Shown here: piece after piece, positions 23,343-32,540 of the stretch
Position numbering within the stretch: position 1 is the stretch's first letter
How the letters are laid out: the number at the start of each line of letters is the position of its first letter
Assembly (NCBI GenBank): GCA_964440295.1
Contig: CAYTRT010000012.1
Coordinates: 1 to 35,876, forward strand
DNA from: CALIKS01 sp964440295
GTDB taxonomy: Archaea; Thermoproteota; Nitrososphaeria_A; Caldarchaeales; Calditenuaceae
Length of the DNA stretch: 35,876 bases
Reading direction: 5' to 3'
The notes under the pieces: generated by a model
Seen by the model: the letters and a program-made list of their open reading frames with translations, nothing else
Databases searched by the model: none
Told to the model about the DNA's origin: nothing
Made by a program: the position numbers and the translations under genes

Positions 23343-24047
23343 ATGGCTGGAAAACGTTTAAATTCAATGCCTAACATGCATGCTAATATGATTTTAATTC
23401 CTGACATACGTGAAGTTGTTATTACGCTCATATTGTTTCTCTGGGTGATCTTCGTCTCGCACTTCTTGACTAGGATTATTTACAACCACCTCATGCGGAG
23501 GGGATTTCCCCACAGGGTGGCTGTTTACTATAATCGAAAGATACTGCACATGCTGACCGGCGGGTTAGTGGCTGTGCTGGTTCCATACGTCTTTCGAGGG
23601 CCGCTACTCCTAATAGTGATGGTCGCCGTGCTAGCCGTGGGGAACTATCTACCCCACAGGATGGATAGGCTCTTTTACTGGTACCAAGTTGAGGACAACA
23701 TGTATGAAGTACACTTCATAATCATGTGGGGAGCCATCATGACGCTTGGCTTCATCATCGGAAACATCTGGCTAGCAGTGCTGCCGACAATCTTCATGAG
23801 CTTCGGTGATGGCATAACTGGAATCGTCAGAAACTCAATCTATCGGAGAAGGACAAAGTCGTGGTGGGGAAACATAGCGATGATGGGCGTATGCGCGTCC
23901 GTAGGATACCTCCTCTTAGGCATCGCTGGACTCACAGCGGGAGTAGCCGCATCACTCATAGAGAAGTTTGAGTATAAGTGGCTCGACGACAACATAACCG
24001 TACCGCTGGTCAGCTTCTTGATACTCATAGCCTTCAGCACTGTCTAA
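23343..24047 (+). CDS. Dolichol/phytol kinase-like CTP-dependent membrane kinase
   Basis: 234 aa with about six to seven transmembrane helices. The family blocks are in order: RKILHMLTGG (65-74), GDGITGIVRN (155-164), KSWWGN (172-177) and DDNITVP (215-221). These match the SEC59/DGK1/VTE5 group (COG0170), in which the Asp-rich and Gly-rich cytoplasmic motifs bind CTP and metal. Likely substrates are polyprenol, geranylgeraniol or a related isoprenoid alcohol, so the enzyme could recycle isoprenoids for lipids or glycan carriers. GGGP synthase, an isoprenoid-lipid enzyme, lies 1.3 kb downstream. A later start at M9 or M12 is possible. Confidence 0.75.
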   Translation: MAGKRLNSMPNMHANMILIPDIREVVITLILFLWVIFVSHFLTRIIYNHLMRRGFPHRVAVYYNRKILHMLTGGLVAVLVPYVFRGPLLLIVMVAVLAVGNYLPHRMDRLFYWYQVEDNMYEVHFIIMWGAIMTLGFIIGNIWLAVLPTIFMSFGDGITGIVRNSIYRRRTKSWWGNIAMMGVCASVGYLLLGIAGLTAGVAASLIEKFEYKWLDDNITVPLVSFLILIAFSTV

Positions 24048-24056
24048 TCAAAATTA

Positions 24057-24130
24057 TGCGGCCGCCGGGATTTGAACCCGGGACATCGGGGCCGGGGCCC
24101 CCGCGTCATACCTGGCTAGACCACGGCCGC
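24057..24130 (-). tRNA. tRNA-Gly (anticodon CCC), C33 instead of U33
   Basis: The minus strand gives a full cloverleaf: acceptor GCGGCCG/CGGCCGC, D-arm GTC/GAC with a 9-nt loop, anticodon stem CGGGG/CCCCG, a 5-nt variable loop, and T-arm CCGGG-TTCAAAT-CCCGG. The discriminator is A73; CCA is not encoded. The 7-nt anticodon loop is GCCCCGG, so the anticodon is CCC, position 33 is C rather than the near-universal U, and 32/38 are G/G. Gly identity (C35, C36, A73, GCGGCC acceptor) fits archaeal tRNA-Gly. No intron is present. A TATA-like AATTAAATG lies about 30 nt upstream. The tRNA end is 10 bp from the convergent kinase-like gene. Confidence 0.92.
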
Positions 24131-24198
24131 GGCATTCATTATTTTATATGCAAAATCATTTAATTAGTTTGAGCCGGCGGCCCGTCGTTCTGCCTCGG

Positions 24199-24825
24199 CT
24201 ATGCCTGAGACTTGGCTCTTTGATATATTATTAGGGCTGACCTCTCGTCCCGCGTCAGTCTCATGCCGAGCTCGCTTTCCCTAGAGCCCTCCTCCGGGAC
24301 CATGAGTATGCTAACATTCTTGAAGCTCTTCTTCAGCCTCTCGATTAACTCATGGGACAGCTCTCCACCAGACTCGCCCACGTATATCACTGTCCTCCTG
24401 CCTCTTCCGAAGCACCTGAGAAATTCCTCAATCCTGCTGATCAGCGACTCAGCCGAGGCGAGACTCTCGACGCCTATGACGACCTCGTCGACCGCCAATG
24501 CCAGCCCAGTGTTTTTTCCGGGATCTATCGCGACCTCGACGATCCTTGGGCCACGCCCGCCTCGCTCCGCGGCTAGGAGGCTTAGAAGCATGCAGCTGAT
24601 TGATGGGTAGTCCTCGACGTAGATAGGGACTCTGCCCTGAACATCTGCCTCGCCGTCCTTCCTGCTCAGCACGACGTAACGAGCCCTAAGCGGCAGTTCG
24701 TCTATGCTTACAGCCCAGTAGGTCTGGAAGCCGAGCTCGCGGGCCTTTTCTATTATCCTTGTAGCCAGCGCGTGGTCGCTGATGACGACGCCTATGGCCG
24801 GCGGCCTGGCGATTATCCTCAACAA
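24199..24825 (-). CDS. RNase H-fold (RuvC/YqgF-like) putative nuclease
   Basis: 208 aa. Residues about 95-120 (RIVEVAIDPGKNTGLALAVD) are the first strands of an RNase H fold with D101 in the D-P-G position used by RuvC and YqgF. A second acidic residue E151 is in VIYVGESGG, and a C-terminal RLTRDERSALII (D193, E194) is placed like the final acidic helix. The N-terminal 90 residues form an extra alpha/beta domain that I do not recognise. A structure-specific nuclease acting on DNA or RNA junctions is possible. The start is a TTG. It is divergent from elf1 and next to tRNA-Gly. Family assignment rests on these motifs only. Confidence 0.6.
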   Translation of the reverse strand: MLRIIARPPAIGVVISDHALATRIIEKARELGFQTYWAVSIDELPLRARYVVLSRKDGEADVQGRVPIYVEDYPSISCMLLSLLAAERGGRGPRIVEVAIDPGKNTGLALAVDEVVIGVESLASAESLISRIEEFLRCFGRGRRTVIYVGESGGELSHELIERLKKSFKNVSILMVPEEGSRESELGMRLTRDERSALIIYQRAKSQA

Positions 24826-24893
24826 TTCATTAACATGTAGGGGCTGATTTCAACTTTTCTATTCGGATAGGCCTTCTCCGAGAATGCATGTTT

Positions 24894-24902
24894 TTTATAT
24901 AC
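24894..24902 (+). promoter_or_regulatory. TATA box of the elf1-GGGP synthase operon
   Basis: TTTATATAC, 31-39 nt before the ATG at 24933, within the 107-bp divergent spacer. Confidence 0.45.
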
Positions 24903-24932
24903 CACCCACACCTAGACCGAGAGATGGGATAG

Positions 24933-25328
24933 ATGGGTAGGAAGCGTCGGAAGATCATTAGGAGGCAGGCCAAGCCATACCCGAAAGTATTCATCTGTCC
25001 GCTATGCAACACCCAAGCAGTTACAGTGACTCCTGAGGACCGCAACATCGCGGTCGTTAAGTGCGGCAACTGCGGCGTAAGCCACGAAGTACCATGGTAC
25101 CGCAGCTACATGCCGGTTGATGCCTACTCGGTCTGGTATGACGTAGTGACTGGTAGGAGAAGCGTGGAGGACCTCAGAAAGGAGATCGAGAGGATGACCA
25201 TAACCGTGGAGGAGACTGAGACCTTAGCTGAGGAGCCAGAGGCCCAGCCCCAAGAATCAACGGAGGCTGCTGACGAGGAAATAGAAAAAACAGCGCAAAG
25301 CTCAGAGGAACAAACATCGGAGGGATAG
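24933..25328 (+). CDS. Transcription elongation factor Elf1
   Basis: 131 aa. The basic N-terminus MGRKRRKIIRRQ is followed by a four-cysteine zinc ribbon: C22 and C25 (CPLC), C44 and C47 (CGNC). PVDAYSVWYDVVTG is the Elf1 hallmark. The C-terminal 45 residues are a Glu-rich acidic tail, longer than the minimal archaeal factor. Elf1 associates with elongating RNA polymerase and is present in TACK and Asgard archaea and eukaryotes. It is first in an operon with GGGP synthase 4 bp downstream. Confidence 0.9.
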   Translation: MGRKRRKIIRRQAKPYPKVFICPLCNTQAVTVTPEDRNIAVVKCGNCGVSHEVPWYRSYMPVDAYSVWYDVVTGRRSVEDLRKEIERMTITVEETETLAEEPEAQPQESTEAADEEIEKTAQSSEEQTSEG

Positions 25329-25332
25329 CCCT

Positions 25333-26145
25333 ATGGACGACGAGAGTCTTCACGGCTATTTGAGGCATCTCCGGCCAGGCAGGACTGAACGATATCTCCT
25401 AGAGCGCCTAGAGAATAATGGATGCGTACACCTAACTCTCTTCGATCCAGAGAACCACACGCTGGATGAACTTGCGAGACTAGCTGGGATGGCGGAGGCC
25501 CAGGGAACAGACGCATTTATGGTGGGCGGCTCGACGGTCTATTCACATGAGCGGTTCGACGAGTCGATCAAGACAATAAAGAAGAATACTTCCCTCCCCG
25601 TCATAATTTTTCCGAATAATGTCAACGCGATAAGCAGGCATGCAGACGCTATATTCTACATGTCGTTGCTGAACTCGCTTGAATGGTGGTTTATCCTAGG
25701 TGCGCAGATACATGGCTCGTTCCTCGTCAAGGAGTATAACCTCGAGGCAATACCGATGGGCTACATAGTCTTTGGCTCAGACACTTCTGTAGCGGTGATG
25801 GGCAGGGTCTTCCCGCTCCCAGCAAACAAGCCGCTGATCGCGGCCTCATACGCACTCGCGGCGCAGTACTTAGGGATGAGGCTCATATATCTCGAGGCAG
25901 GGTCAGGAGCAGCCTCGCCGATACCGCCCGAGGGAGTATCAGCCGTGAAGAGCGTCATCAATGTCCCACTGATAGTCGGGGGCGGTATCAGAACGCCGGA
26001 GCAGGCTCGAACAACGGTCGAGGCCGGAGCAGACATGATAGTTACTGGCACGCTGGCCGAGAAGAGCATAGATGATCTTGGGAGAATAATTAGGGCCGCT
26101 AAGGAAGTAGCGGCGAAGCGCCACGAATCTAGAAGAAGCGTTTGA
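25333..26145 (+). CDS. Geranylgeranylglyceryl phosphate synthase
   Basis: 270 aa TIM barrel of the PcrB/GGGPS family: HLTLFDPE (33-40), MVGGST (63-68), YLEAGSGA (186-193), VGGGIRTPEQA (215-225) and TGT (238-240), the glycerol-phosphate binding loops. It forms the first ether bond of archaeal lipids from geranylgeranyl diphosphate and sn-glycerol-1-phosphate. GGAGG (25319-25323) at the end of elf1 serves as Shine-Dalgarno. The last 17 bp overlap the convergent PolD large-subunit gene. Confidence 0.95.
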   Translation: MDDESLHGYLRHLRPGRTERYLLERLENNGCVHLTLFDPENHTLDELARLAGMAEAQGTDAFMVGGSTVYSHERFDESIKTIKKNTSLPVIIFPNNVNAISRHADAIFYMSLLNSLEWWFILGAQIHGSFLVKEYNLEAIPMGYIVFGSDTSVAVMGRVFPLPANKPLIAASYALAAQYLGMRLIYLEAGSGAASPIPPEGVSAVKSVINVPLIVGGGIRTPEQARTTVEAGADMIVTGTLAEKSIDDLGRIIRAAKEVAAKRHESRRSV

Positions 26146-29100
26146 GCGTTGCCTGTTTAGTGCCCTGAAGATTGTCTTTCTTAGGCTTAAAGACGCCGTA
26201 GATGTTCTCAATCGCCGTTAATGTTCCCTCCCTTATGTATGGGTCCTCGATGTATCTCTCGAGCAACCCTGAGGCAAGCTCTACGTATTTCTCTATCGCG
26301 CCCCGATAGAGCGTCTGGACAACCTCGCCACCACATAAATAGCATTTACCACTCAACGGGGGCCTCCTCATCCTGGCCCCGCACTTCTTGCATCTGAAGG
26401 ACTGGGAGAAGAATGCCCTCATGTTTCCCATGATGTCTGGAAGTATGTGGCTGGCCATTACTCGTTCGGCTACTTTCTTCTCGTCCACCGCTGCTAGTCT
26501 CTCCGCTAGTCTTAGCTGCGCCTCGACTTTCTCGAGCATTGTCTTTAGCCTCTTATAGACCGATGACTGGGGCCTCGTTGATAGCTGCTCGGCAGGCGTA
26601 GTGTAGGCGAGACCAAAATAGCTACCCGGAGTGTAGATGTAGTTCTTGATTATTGGGACGATGCCTATGAGTTTTGACGCGGGCTCCCTCCTCGACGCGG
26701 CCTCGTAGAACTCCAGTGGATAGATCCAGGCAGTATCGACGTTGTGGGCCTGCTCGTCGACCTCCTCTGGATAGACCTTCACGGTCAACAGTAGGGGCGA
26801 GTCCATCGTTCCGCCTATCCTGTCGGGCAGGTACTGCCTGCTAAAATTGATGAAGACGTCTAGCAGCAACATTACGCTGTCCTCGTCTCCGTCGCAGTCT
26901 CTTCTCTTAGCGGCGTGGAGTAGAGGATGAGCGTATAGAACGTTTGCGTCGCTGATTCCTATCACTCTGCACGCGACGGCGCCATACGTGTGAGGCGAGA
27001 GGACCGCAACCATTATTCCCACCACGTCCTCAGGCTTCTGGAGCCTGTAGTACTCGTCGAACCCGTTTATCTTTAGGTATTTATCGATGAATTTTGAGAC
27101 GTTGTAGAGATGTTCAGCCATTCTTCTCTGAACTATTATGTCCTGTATTCTGAGCTCGCATACTTGGTCTGGCGAGACGAGTGGCTGCCCATGAATATCT
27201 GTCTCGTAGCCCAGTTCTCGCAGCTTCTCCGGACTCACCCCGACTTGTGCAGGCTTGAAGTGAGTCAGCGGCGCATTCACGGCGTCAAACCTTATCGTTC
27301 CATCCTTGTAGACATAGAGCCCGAGATTTGCCCTCAGGATTCCCTTCAAGAGCTCCTCCGGCTGCTTATACTTGTTAGTCAGTGCTCTTACTCCCTTGAG
27401 GATGCGGGGCGGAGGCTCGTATCCCCTCTTGAGTTCCTCCTCGTACAGCTCCCTCAGGTTGACTAGCTGCTTCCAAGTCCTCTTAAGCTCCCCGCCACAT
27501 CTAGGACATCTTTCCTGCTCGGGCTCTATGTATTCTGCCCCGCATCTGGGACACTCAGCCATCATCGTGGTGGGCTTTCCGCAGTGCTTGCATCTATCCA
27601 TCCACGTCTTCTCTCCGCATGCTAGACAGACCCTCCTCACGAGTTCGAGGGCGATCGTTCTGGTGCTCGCGGCAGTAATGATGTCTCTCTGGGGGCCGCC
27701 GGCCATCCCGACTGGGAAGAGCACGTGGACGGGAGGCTTCATTCTCCTCTGCCCAGCCTTCTCTGGCCTGCCAACCCTAGCAGAGACCGTGCTGCCCATT
27801 CTAGGCCTGTAGGGCGTCCCAGATAGCGTCTTGACTATGTCGGGAACCGCTAGTCCAGAAACGTCGATTCTTAGGAATGGCCTGAATAGAAAGTTGAGCG
27901 ACTTAATCCAAGACAGGTCCAGCGCTATCTTGTGGTCAAGCACTAGGTGTTCGACCAGCATCTTTTCTAGGATTTGCTTTGCCTCTGCGTCGTAGTCAAG
28001 TATAAGCATGCCCCAGCCCTTCCTAGCCGTGGGTATAGCAGTGGCGAGCCACCTTCTGAGTTTCTCGACTTCAACTCCAGAGAGTCGGTCCCAGAAGGGC
28101 ATGAATCTAGGATGAATCGGCACGCCCAGCCTGTGGCTTATCCTGCAGGCGACCTCCACGGGTGGTACAACGCGGAGTGGATCCCTCCTAACTCTCTCAA
28201 GCCATCTGTGGTCCTCGCCACTTAGCCCTCCCCTGCGGGCCTCCTCAAGCATTGCTTCCTGTATCCACCACTCTTCGCAGTACCCCGGCGGCTGGAGCTT
28301 CACGTTATTCTCGACGCAGTCGCCGTAGCTGATGAGTATGTCTCCGTTGAAGAGTATCTTGTAGTCCGACTTCTCTGCCTCTGCTAGTTTTTCCTCACTA
28401 TCTATCCTCATGACTGAGCCGTCCCTAAGCATAACGATGGGCGGCTCGATGCTGCTTATCGGCACCGCTATGCCCCCCTTCCCAGGATAGTCAGTCCTCA
28501 GCTGGGTCCCAGTCACGATGAAGTTCTCCATCAGTCTCATCGCGTATGGATGGATGCCTACAGCCGCCATCGAGGTGGTGGGAGCCCTCCCATACCTAAT
28601 CCTGAACCCTCCGAACCTGCCTGCACTCGAGAGGACGGGCCTACCTCCGACCACGTCGTCCATGCCTGTGTTTTTTCCAGTCGACTTGGACTCGCTGAGC
28701 CTAGCGGCGACCTCCTCGAGCCACTCCCAGCCAGTCAGCCCGCTTAACCTCACGATCTTCAGAACCTTCTTAGCCCTGCCTATCACGCCGTCGTTTAGCA
28801 CTCTTAGGGCGCCTCCCCTCAGGTAGGGAGTCTCAACCCTCGGCAGGTCCTTATATGCAGGCACTGGAATGATGTCTGTCGCGACTCCAGTAATCTCGAT
28901 AGGCAACCTCCTCAAGACGAACTCGACCACCTCGTCTGGAACATTGTACTGGAAGCGCCCTACCTTCCTGCGGTAGACCCTAAGCTCCTCTATGTATCTC
29001 CTAATCTCCTGATCCGTTGGCTGATAGGCCCCGATGCCTGCGAGGCGCCTAATGTAGTCCGCCAAAACCACCGCGCCCGCTATCTCTGTCCCGCCCGCAG

Positions 29101-29539
29101 ACCTGATAGGCCCAGCGAAGTAGACCGCGAGATAGTTTGAGCCATCATTGTTCTTCTTTATCTTTACGCCCGTGATACCCTCCGTCGGAGCGGCCGTTAT
29201 GCATGGAGGCGTCATGACCGCCAGCGAGACCTTCAACACTTGGCTGAGCGCCTCGTCGTCAATTCTATCGTACCTCTTCAGCAACGTCTCCGCGAGCCTA
29301 AAGGGCAATAGGTCTTCACTGCACTTATCGAGGAGCTCTCTTATCAGCGATGCAACTCCGGTCGGGCCCACCAGCACCTCGACCCTCTCAGCCATGTCTG
29401 ATGGGAGCGAAACCTCGACCACGGGTACCGGCGAGCCAGTACTAGCCCTGACCCTAGAAGCCAGCCTATACTCCTCTAGGACACGGGACGAGATTTGCTC
29501 GTAGTACTTCGAGAGCTCGGTGGGCGTTGATGCTCGCAT
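26129..29539 (-). CDS. polC: DNA polymerase D large subunit DP2
   Basis: Catalytic subunit of replicative PolD. The frame is open to a TTG at 29557 (1142 aa, used for numbering). I prefer the ATG seven codons in because family homology begins just after it. The double-psi beta-barrel active-site aspartates are in RRDCDGDEDS (D887, D889, D891). Cys clusters CLACGEK..CKHC and CPRCGAEY..CPRC precede it. A C-terminal zinc site uses C1056, C1059, C1072 and C1075. The last eight residues QATLKRFF are a canonical PCNA-binding PIP box. No intein is seen. It is separated from the small-subunit gene by an opposite-strand P-type ATPase. Confidence 0.97.
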   Translation of the reverse strand: MRASTPTELSKYYEQISSRVLEEYRLASRVRASTGSPVPVVEVSLPSDMAERVEVLVGPTGVASLIRELLDKCSEDLLPFRLAETLLKRYDRIDDEALSQVLKVSLAVMTPPCITAAPTEGITGVKIKKNNDGSNYLAVYFAGPIRSAGGTEIAGAVVLADYIRRLAGIGAYQPTDQEIRRYIEELRVYRRKVGRFQYNVPDEVVEFVLRRLPIEITGVATDIIPVPAYKDLPRVETPYLRGGALRVLNDGVIGRAKKVLKIVRLSGLTGWEWLEEVAARLSESKSTGKNTGMDDVVGGRPVLSSAGRFGGFRIRYGRAPTTSMAAVGIHPYAMRLMENFIVTGTQLRTDYPGKGGIAVPISSIEPPIVMLRDGSVMRIDSEEKLAEAEKSDYKILFNGDILISYGDCVENNVKLQPPGYCEEWWIQEAMLEEARRGGLSGEDHRWLERVRRDPLRVVPPVEVACRISHRLGVPIHPRFMPFWDRLSGVEVEKLRRWLATAIPTARKGWGMLILDYDAEAKQILEKMLVEHLVLDHKIALDLSWIKSLNFLFRPFLRIDVSGLAVPDIVKTLSGTPYRPRMGSTVSARVGRPEKAGQRRMKPPVHVLFPVGMAGGPQRDIITAASTRTIALELVRRVCLACGEKTWMDRCKHCGKPTTMMAECPRCGAEYIEPEQERCPRCGGELKRTWKQLVNLRELYEEELKRGYEPPPRILKGVRALTNKYKQPEELLKGILRANLGLYVYKDGTIRFDAVNAPLTHFKPAQVGVSPEKLRELGYETDIHGQPLVSPDQVCELRIQDIIVQRRMAEHLYNVSKFIDKYLKINGFDEYYRLQKPEDVVGIMVAVLSPHTYGAVACRVIGISDANVLYAHPLLHAAKRRDCDGDEDSVMLLLDVFINFSRQYLPDRIGGTMDSPLLLTVKVYPEEVDEQAHNVDTAWIYPLEFYEAASRREPASKLIGIVPIIKNYIYTPGSYFGLAYTTPAEQLSTRPQSSVYKRLKTMLEKVEAQLRLAERLAAVDEKKVAERVMASHILPDIMGNMRAFFSQSFRCKKCGARMRRPPLSGKCYLCGGEVVQTLYRGAIEKYVELASGLLERYIEDPYIREGTLTAIENIYGVFKPKKDNLQGTKQATLKRFF

Positions 29540-29774
29540 TACCACGTAGAGATGCAAAAACTCAGAATTAATTCTTTACGAGTGAAGACTTGTTCGGAGA
29601 GCCTGGGTATGACGCTTCCTCTCCGCTGAAAATTCAAATGTTAATTGAGTAAATCGGGGTCTCTGAGAATAAGCCTCGTCCTGCCAGGTAAAAGACGACT
29701 AAAAATCAACAAGACAGAATGATAGGAGTGAAGTCATACCCAAATACTGCCATACTTCTGATATAGCTGTAAGG

Positions 29775-32540
29775 TTGGTTTCAAGCCCTAGAGAAGAGTT
29801 AGCCGCCGAATGGCATGCATTAAGCGTGTCTGAGTGCCTAGAAATACTCGGCTCTGACGCTGAGAGCGGCCTAACCAGCAGCGAGGCGAGGCGCAGAAGA
29901 GAAGTCTACGGCCCAAACATAATTGAGCGTAAGAAGGGCGTCTCGCCTTTAAGGATCTTTGCCAAACAATTCATGAATCTAATGCTGATTATACTGCTGA
30001 TAGCCACGGCCATATCTGCACTCCTCGGCGAATACATAGACGCATTAGTCATATTGGTAATAGTCCTCGTCGCATCCATCCTAGGATTCTGGCAGGAGTT
30101 CAGGGCGGAAAGAATCGTAGAGTCCTTGAAGAAGATGCTTAGCCCGACATGCAGCGTCTTGAGGGACGGTGAGAAGCAACGCATAGCGGCTGAAGACGTC
30201 GTCCCGGGAGACATACTGCTACTTGAGGCAGGAGACAAGGTCGTCGCCGATGCGAGGGTCATCGAGTCCTTCAACCTCCAAGTCTATGAGGCCGCACTTA
30301 CCGGCGAGTCTGAGCCTGTCCTCAAGACAAGCAGCATACTCCCGAAAGGCACGTCTCTGCCGGACAGGACAAACATGGTCTTCGCCGGCACATCAGTCAC
30401 GAGCGGGAAGGGAAAGGCAGTAGTGACCGCTACGGGCATGAGGATGGAATTTGGAAAGATAGCCCAGCAGGTAGCCGAGATAAGAGAGGAGAAGACCCCG
30501 CTAGAGATGAGGATGGATGAAGTAGCAAAGACGTTGGGAAAGATCGTCATCATACTCGTGGCAATAATAGCGATGATAGACATCGCTGAGTTCTTTATCC
30601 GCGGGGAACCCCTAGGACAGGCCTCGCTGATAAACATCTTCATGTTCTCCGTCTCTCTCGCAGTCGCGGCAGTCCCAGAGGCCCTACCAGCAATAGTTAC
30701 GAGCACACTCGCAGTAGGCACATGGCTACTCGCTAAGAGAAACGCACTAGCTAGAAACCTGACAGCAGTAGAGACTCTTGGATCCACCGAGGTCATATGC
30801 TCGGACAAGACCGGCACAATAACTAAAGGAGAAATGACTGCCCGCCAAGTATACATCGATCGAACACTCTACAACATTTCAGAGACAGACGCGGCGAGCA
30901 GTGATAAGCAAGTCCAGCAATCAATGAACATTGAGGAGCAGCGGTCAAGATTTCTGAGACTCTCTAGGGCCGCTGTCTTGTCATCCGATGCGGTATTAAA
31001 GAGAGAGGATGGAAGGACGGTCATCGTCGGCGACCCGACGGAGGGTGCATTGTTGATGCTCGCCGAGAAGCTTGGACTGAGCTATGAGGAGACTATTTCT
31101 AGTCATAAGAGGCTGGGCGAGGTGCCCTTTAGCTCCGAAAGGAAAAGAATGACTACAATCGTTTCCGGGCCCGAAGGCTACGTGGCTTATATGAAGGGCG
31201 CGCCAGAAGTCGTCCTCTCGAGATGCGCCAAGATAATGAGGAATAGTTTTGACGCTGAGTTGTCAGAGGGGGTGAGGGCAGAAATAATCAAGATTAACGA
31301 GGAGATGGCCTCGAAGGGTTTAAGGGTAATCGCTATAGCTGATAAGAAGCTCGACGCACCGCCTGAAAGTTATGACGAGTCTATCGAGCAGGGATTCACC
31401 TTCATCGGCCTAGTAGGTATCATGGATCCCCCGAGACCAGAAGCAATCGAGGCCGTCAAGCTTTGCAGGATGGCGGGGATAAAACCAGTCATGATTACAG
31501 GTGACCACGCGTTGACTGCTGTAGCTATAGCCAAGGAGGCAGAGATCTATAAGGAGGGTGATAAAGTATTGAGGGGCGAAGACCTCGAGAAGATAAGCGA
31601 TGAAGAATTAGCAGAAGAGGTCGACCACGTGACAGTTTATGCACGAGTCTCTCCACTGCATAAGCTCAGGATAGTTGATGCTTGGAAGAGGCGCGGAAAG
31701 ACCGTTGCAATGACGGGCGACGGAGTTAACGATGCGCCGGCCCTAAAAAAGGCTGACATAGGAATAGCGATGGGCATAACCGGGACAGAAGTAGCAAAGG
31801 AGTCATCAGACCTAATACTGCTGGACGACAACTTCGCGACGATCGTGAAGGCAGTAGAGCTGGGAAGATGGATCTACGACAACATAAAGAAATACCTAGC
31901 CTATCTGCTTCAGGCAAACCTCGTCGAGGTCGCCGTAATAGGAATAGCTGCAATCATCGTCCTACCATTGCTGGGCCTCCACGGAGAAGAACTATTGCCG
32001 CTCCTCCCAGTCCAGATCCTATACATTAACTTAGCCACCGATGGGTTGCCAGCGATAGCGCTTGGCTTCAGCCCACCTGACCACGACTTGATGAGGCGGC
32101 CTCCCCGGCCGAGGAGGGAGCCAGTATTTACACGAGAGGTCGTCGAGTTCATAATTAGAGCCCTAATTGTTGAGGCGCCGATACTGATGCTGGGATTCAT
32201 GCATGCCCTGCCTATGGGCCTCGACGTGGCCAGGAGTAGACTATTCCTCATGTTTATCGCAGTTGAGCTGACGATAGCGATTAATTGCCGCTCGCTTATC
32301 CACTCAGTATTTGTCGCTAAGCCTCATAAGCTATTGATGCTCTCAATAGTTTGGGAGTCATTCCTGATAACACTTCTCGTCAGCATTCCGGCTACGAGGC
32401 AGGCCCTCCACATAGTTCCACCAAGCATCATGGATTTAGCGTGGATCATCGGCAGCTCAATCATCACGTTCATCAGCATCGAGTTGTTAAAGAAGATAGA
32501 GATTCATAGAATCGTCGAGCGGGCTATCCAAACTTCTTGA
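29775..32540 (+). CDS. Type II P-type Ca2+-transporting ATPase (PacL/SERCA-like)
   Basis: 921 aa. Actuator TGES (176-179), phosphorylated DKTGT (D344), KGAPE (474-478), TGDGVNDAP (647-655) and about ten helices are in the standard order. Ca2+-site residues match SERCA: E302 in PEALP, N715 and E718 in NLVE of M5, and N752, T755 and D756 in NLATDGLPA of M6. The enzyme exports Ca2+ (or Mn2+) from the cytoplasm. The start is TTG; no in-frame ATG is nearby. The 217 bp upstream show no gene. The 3' end overlaps the convergent PolD small-subunit gene by 17 bp. It interrupts what in other archaea is a continuous PolD locus. Confidence 0.93.
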   Translation: MVSSPREELAAEWHALSVSECLEILGSDAESGLTSSEARRRREVYGPNIIERKKGVSPLRIFAKQFMNLMLIILLIATAISALLGEYIDALVILVIVLVASILGFWQEFRAERIVESLKKMLSPTCSVLRDGEKQRIAAEDVVPGDILLLEAGDKVVADARVIESFNLQVYEAALTGESEPVLKTSSILPKGTSLPDRTNMVFAGTSVTSGKGKAVVTATGMRMEFGKIAQQVAEIREEKTPLEMRMDEVAKTLGKIVIILVAIIAMIDIAEFFIRGEPLGQASLINIFMFSVSLAVAAVPEALPAIVTSTLAVGTWLLAKRNALARNLTAVETLGSTEVICSDKTGTITKGEMTARQVYIDRTLYNISETDAASSDKQVQQSMNIEEQRSRFLRLSRAAVLSSDAVLKREDGRTVIVGDPTEGALLMLAEKLGLSYEETISSHKRLGEVPFSSERKRMTTIVSGPEGYVAYMKGAPEVVLSRCAKIMRNSFDAELSEGVRAEIIKINEEMASKGLRVIAIADKKLDAPPESYDESIEQGFTFIGLVGIMDPPRPEAIEAVKLCRMAGIKPVMITGDHALTAVAIAKEAEIYKEGDKVLRGEDLEKISDEELAEEVDHVTVYARVSPLHKLRIVDAWKRRGKTVAMTGDGVNDAPALKKADIGIAMGITGTEVAKESSDLILLDDNFATIVKAVELGRWIYDNIKKYLAYLLQANLVEVAVIGIAAIIVLPLLGLHGEELLPLLPVQILYINLATDGLPAIALGFSPPDHDLMRRPPRPRREPVFTREVVEFIIRALIVEAPILMLGFMHALPMGLDVARSRLFLMFIAVELTIAINCRSLIHSVFVAKPHKLLMLSIVWESFLITLLVSIPATRQALHIVPPSIMDLAWIIGSSIITFISIELLKKIEIHRIVERAIQTS

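Noticed and set aside
24057..24130. Reading the tRNA as tRNA-Pro (GGG anticodon)
   Set aside because: The stem register is fixed by five anticodon-stem pairs and the 5-nt variable loop; this places CCC at 34-36 and GGGG in the stem.
27372..27812. Long open frames opposite the PolD large subunit
   Set aside because: Low-complexity Ser/Leu/Pro-rich translation antisense to a clearly conserved gene; shadows of codon bias.
29558..29774. 217-bp gap between DP2 and the P-type ATPase
   Set aside because: Only short frames (up to 25 codons) and no clear promoter, RNA or repeat could be supported; nothing is reported there.
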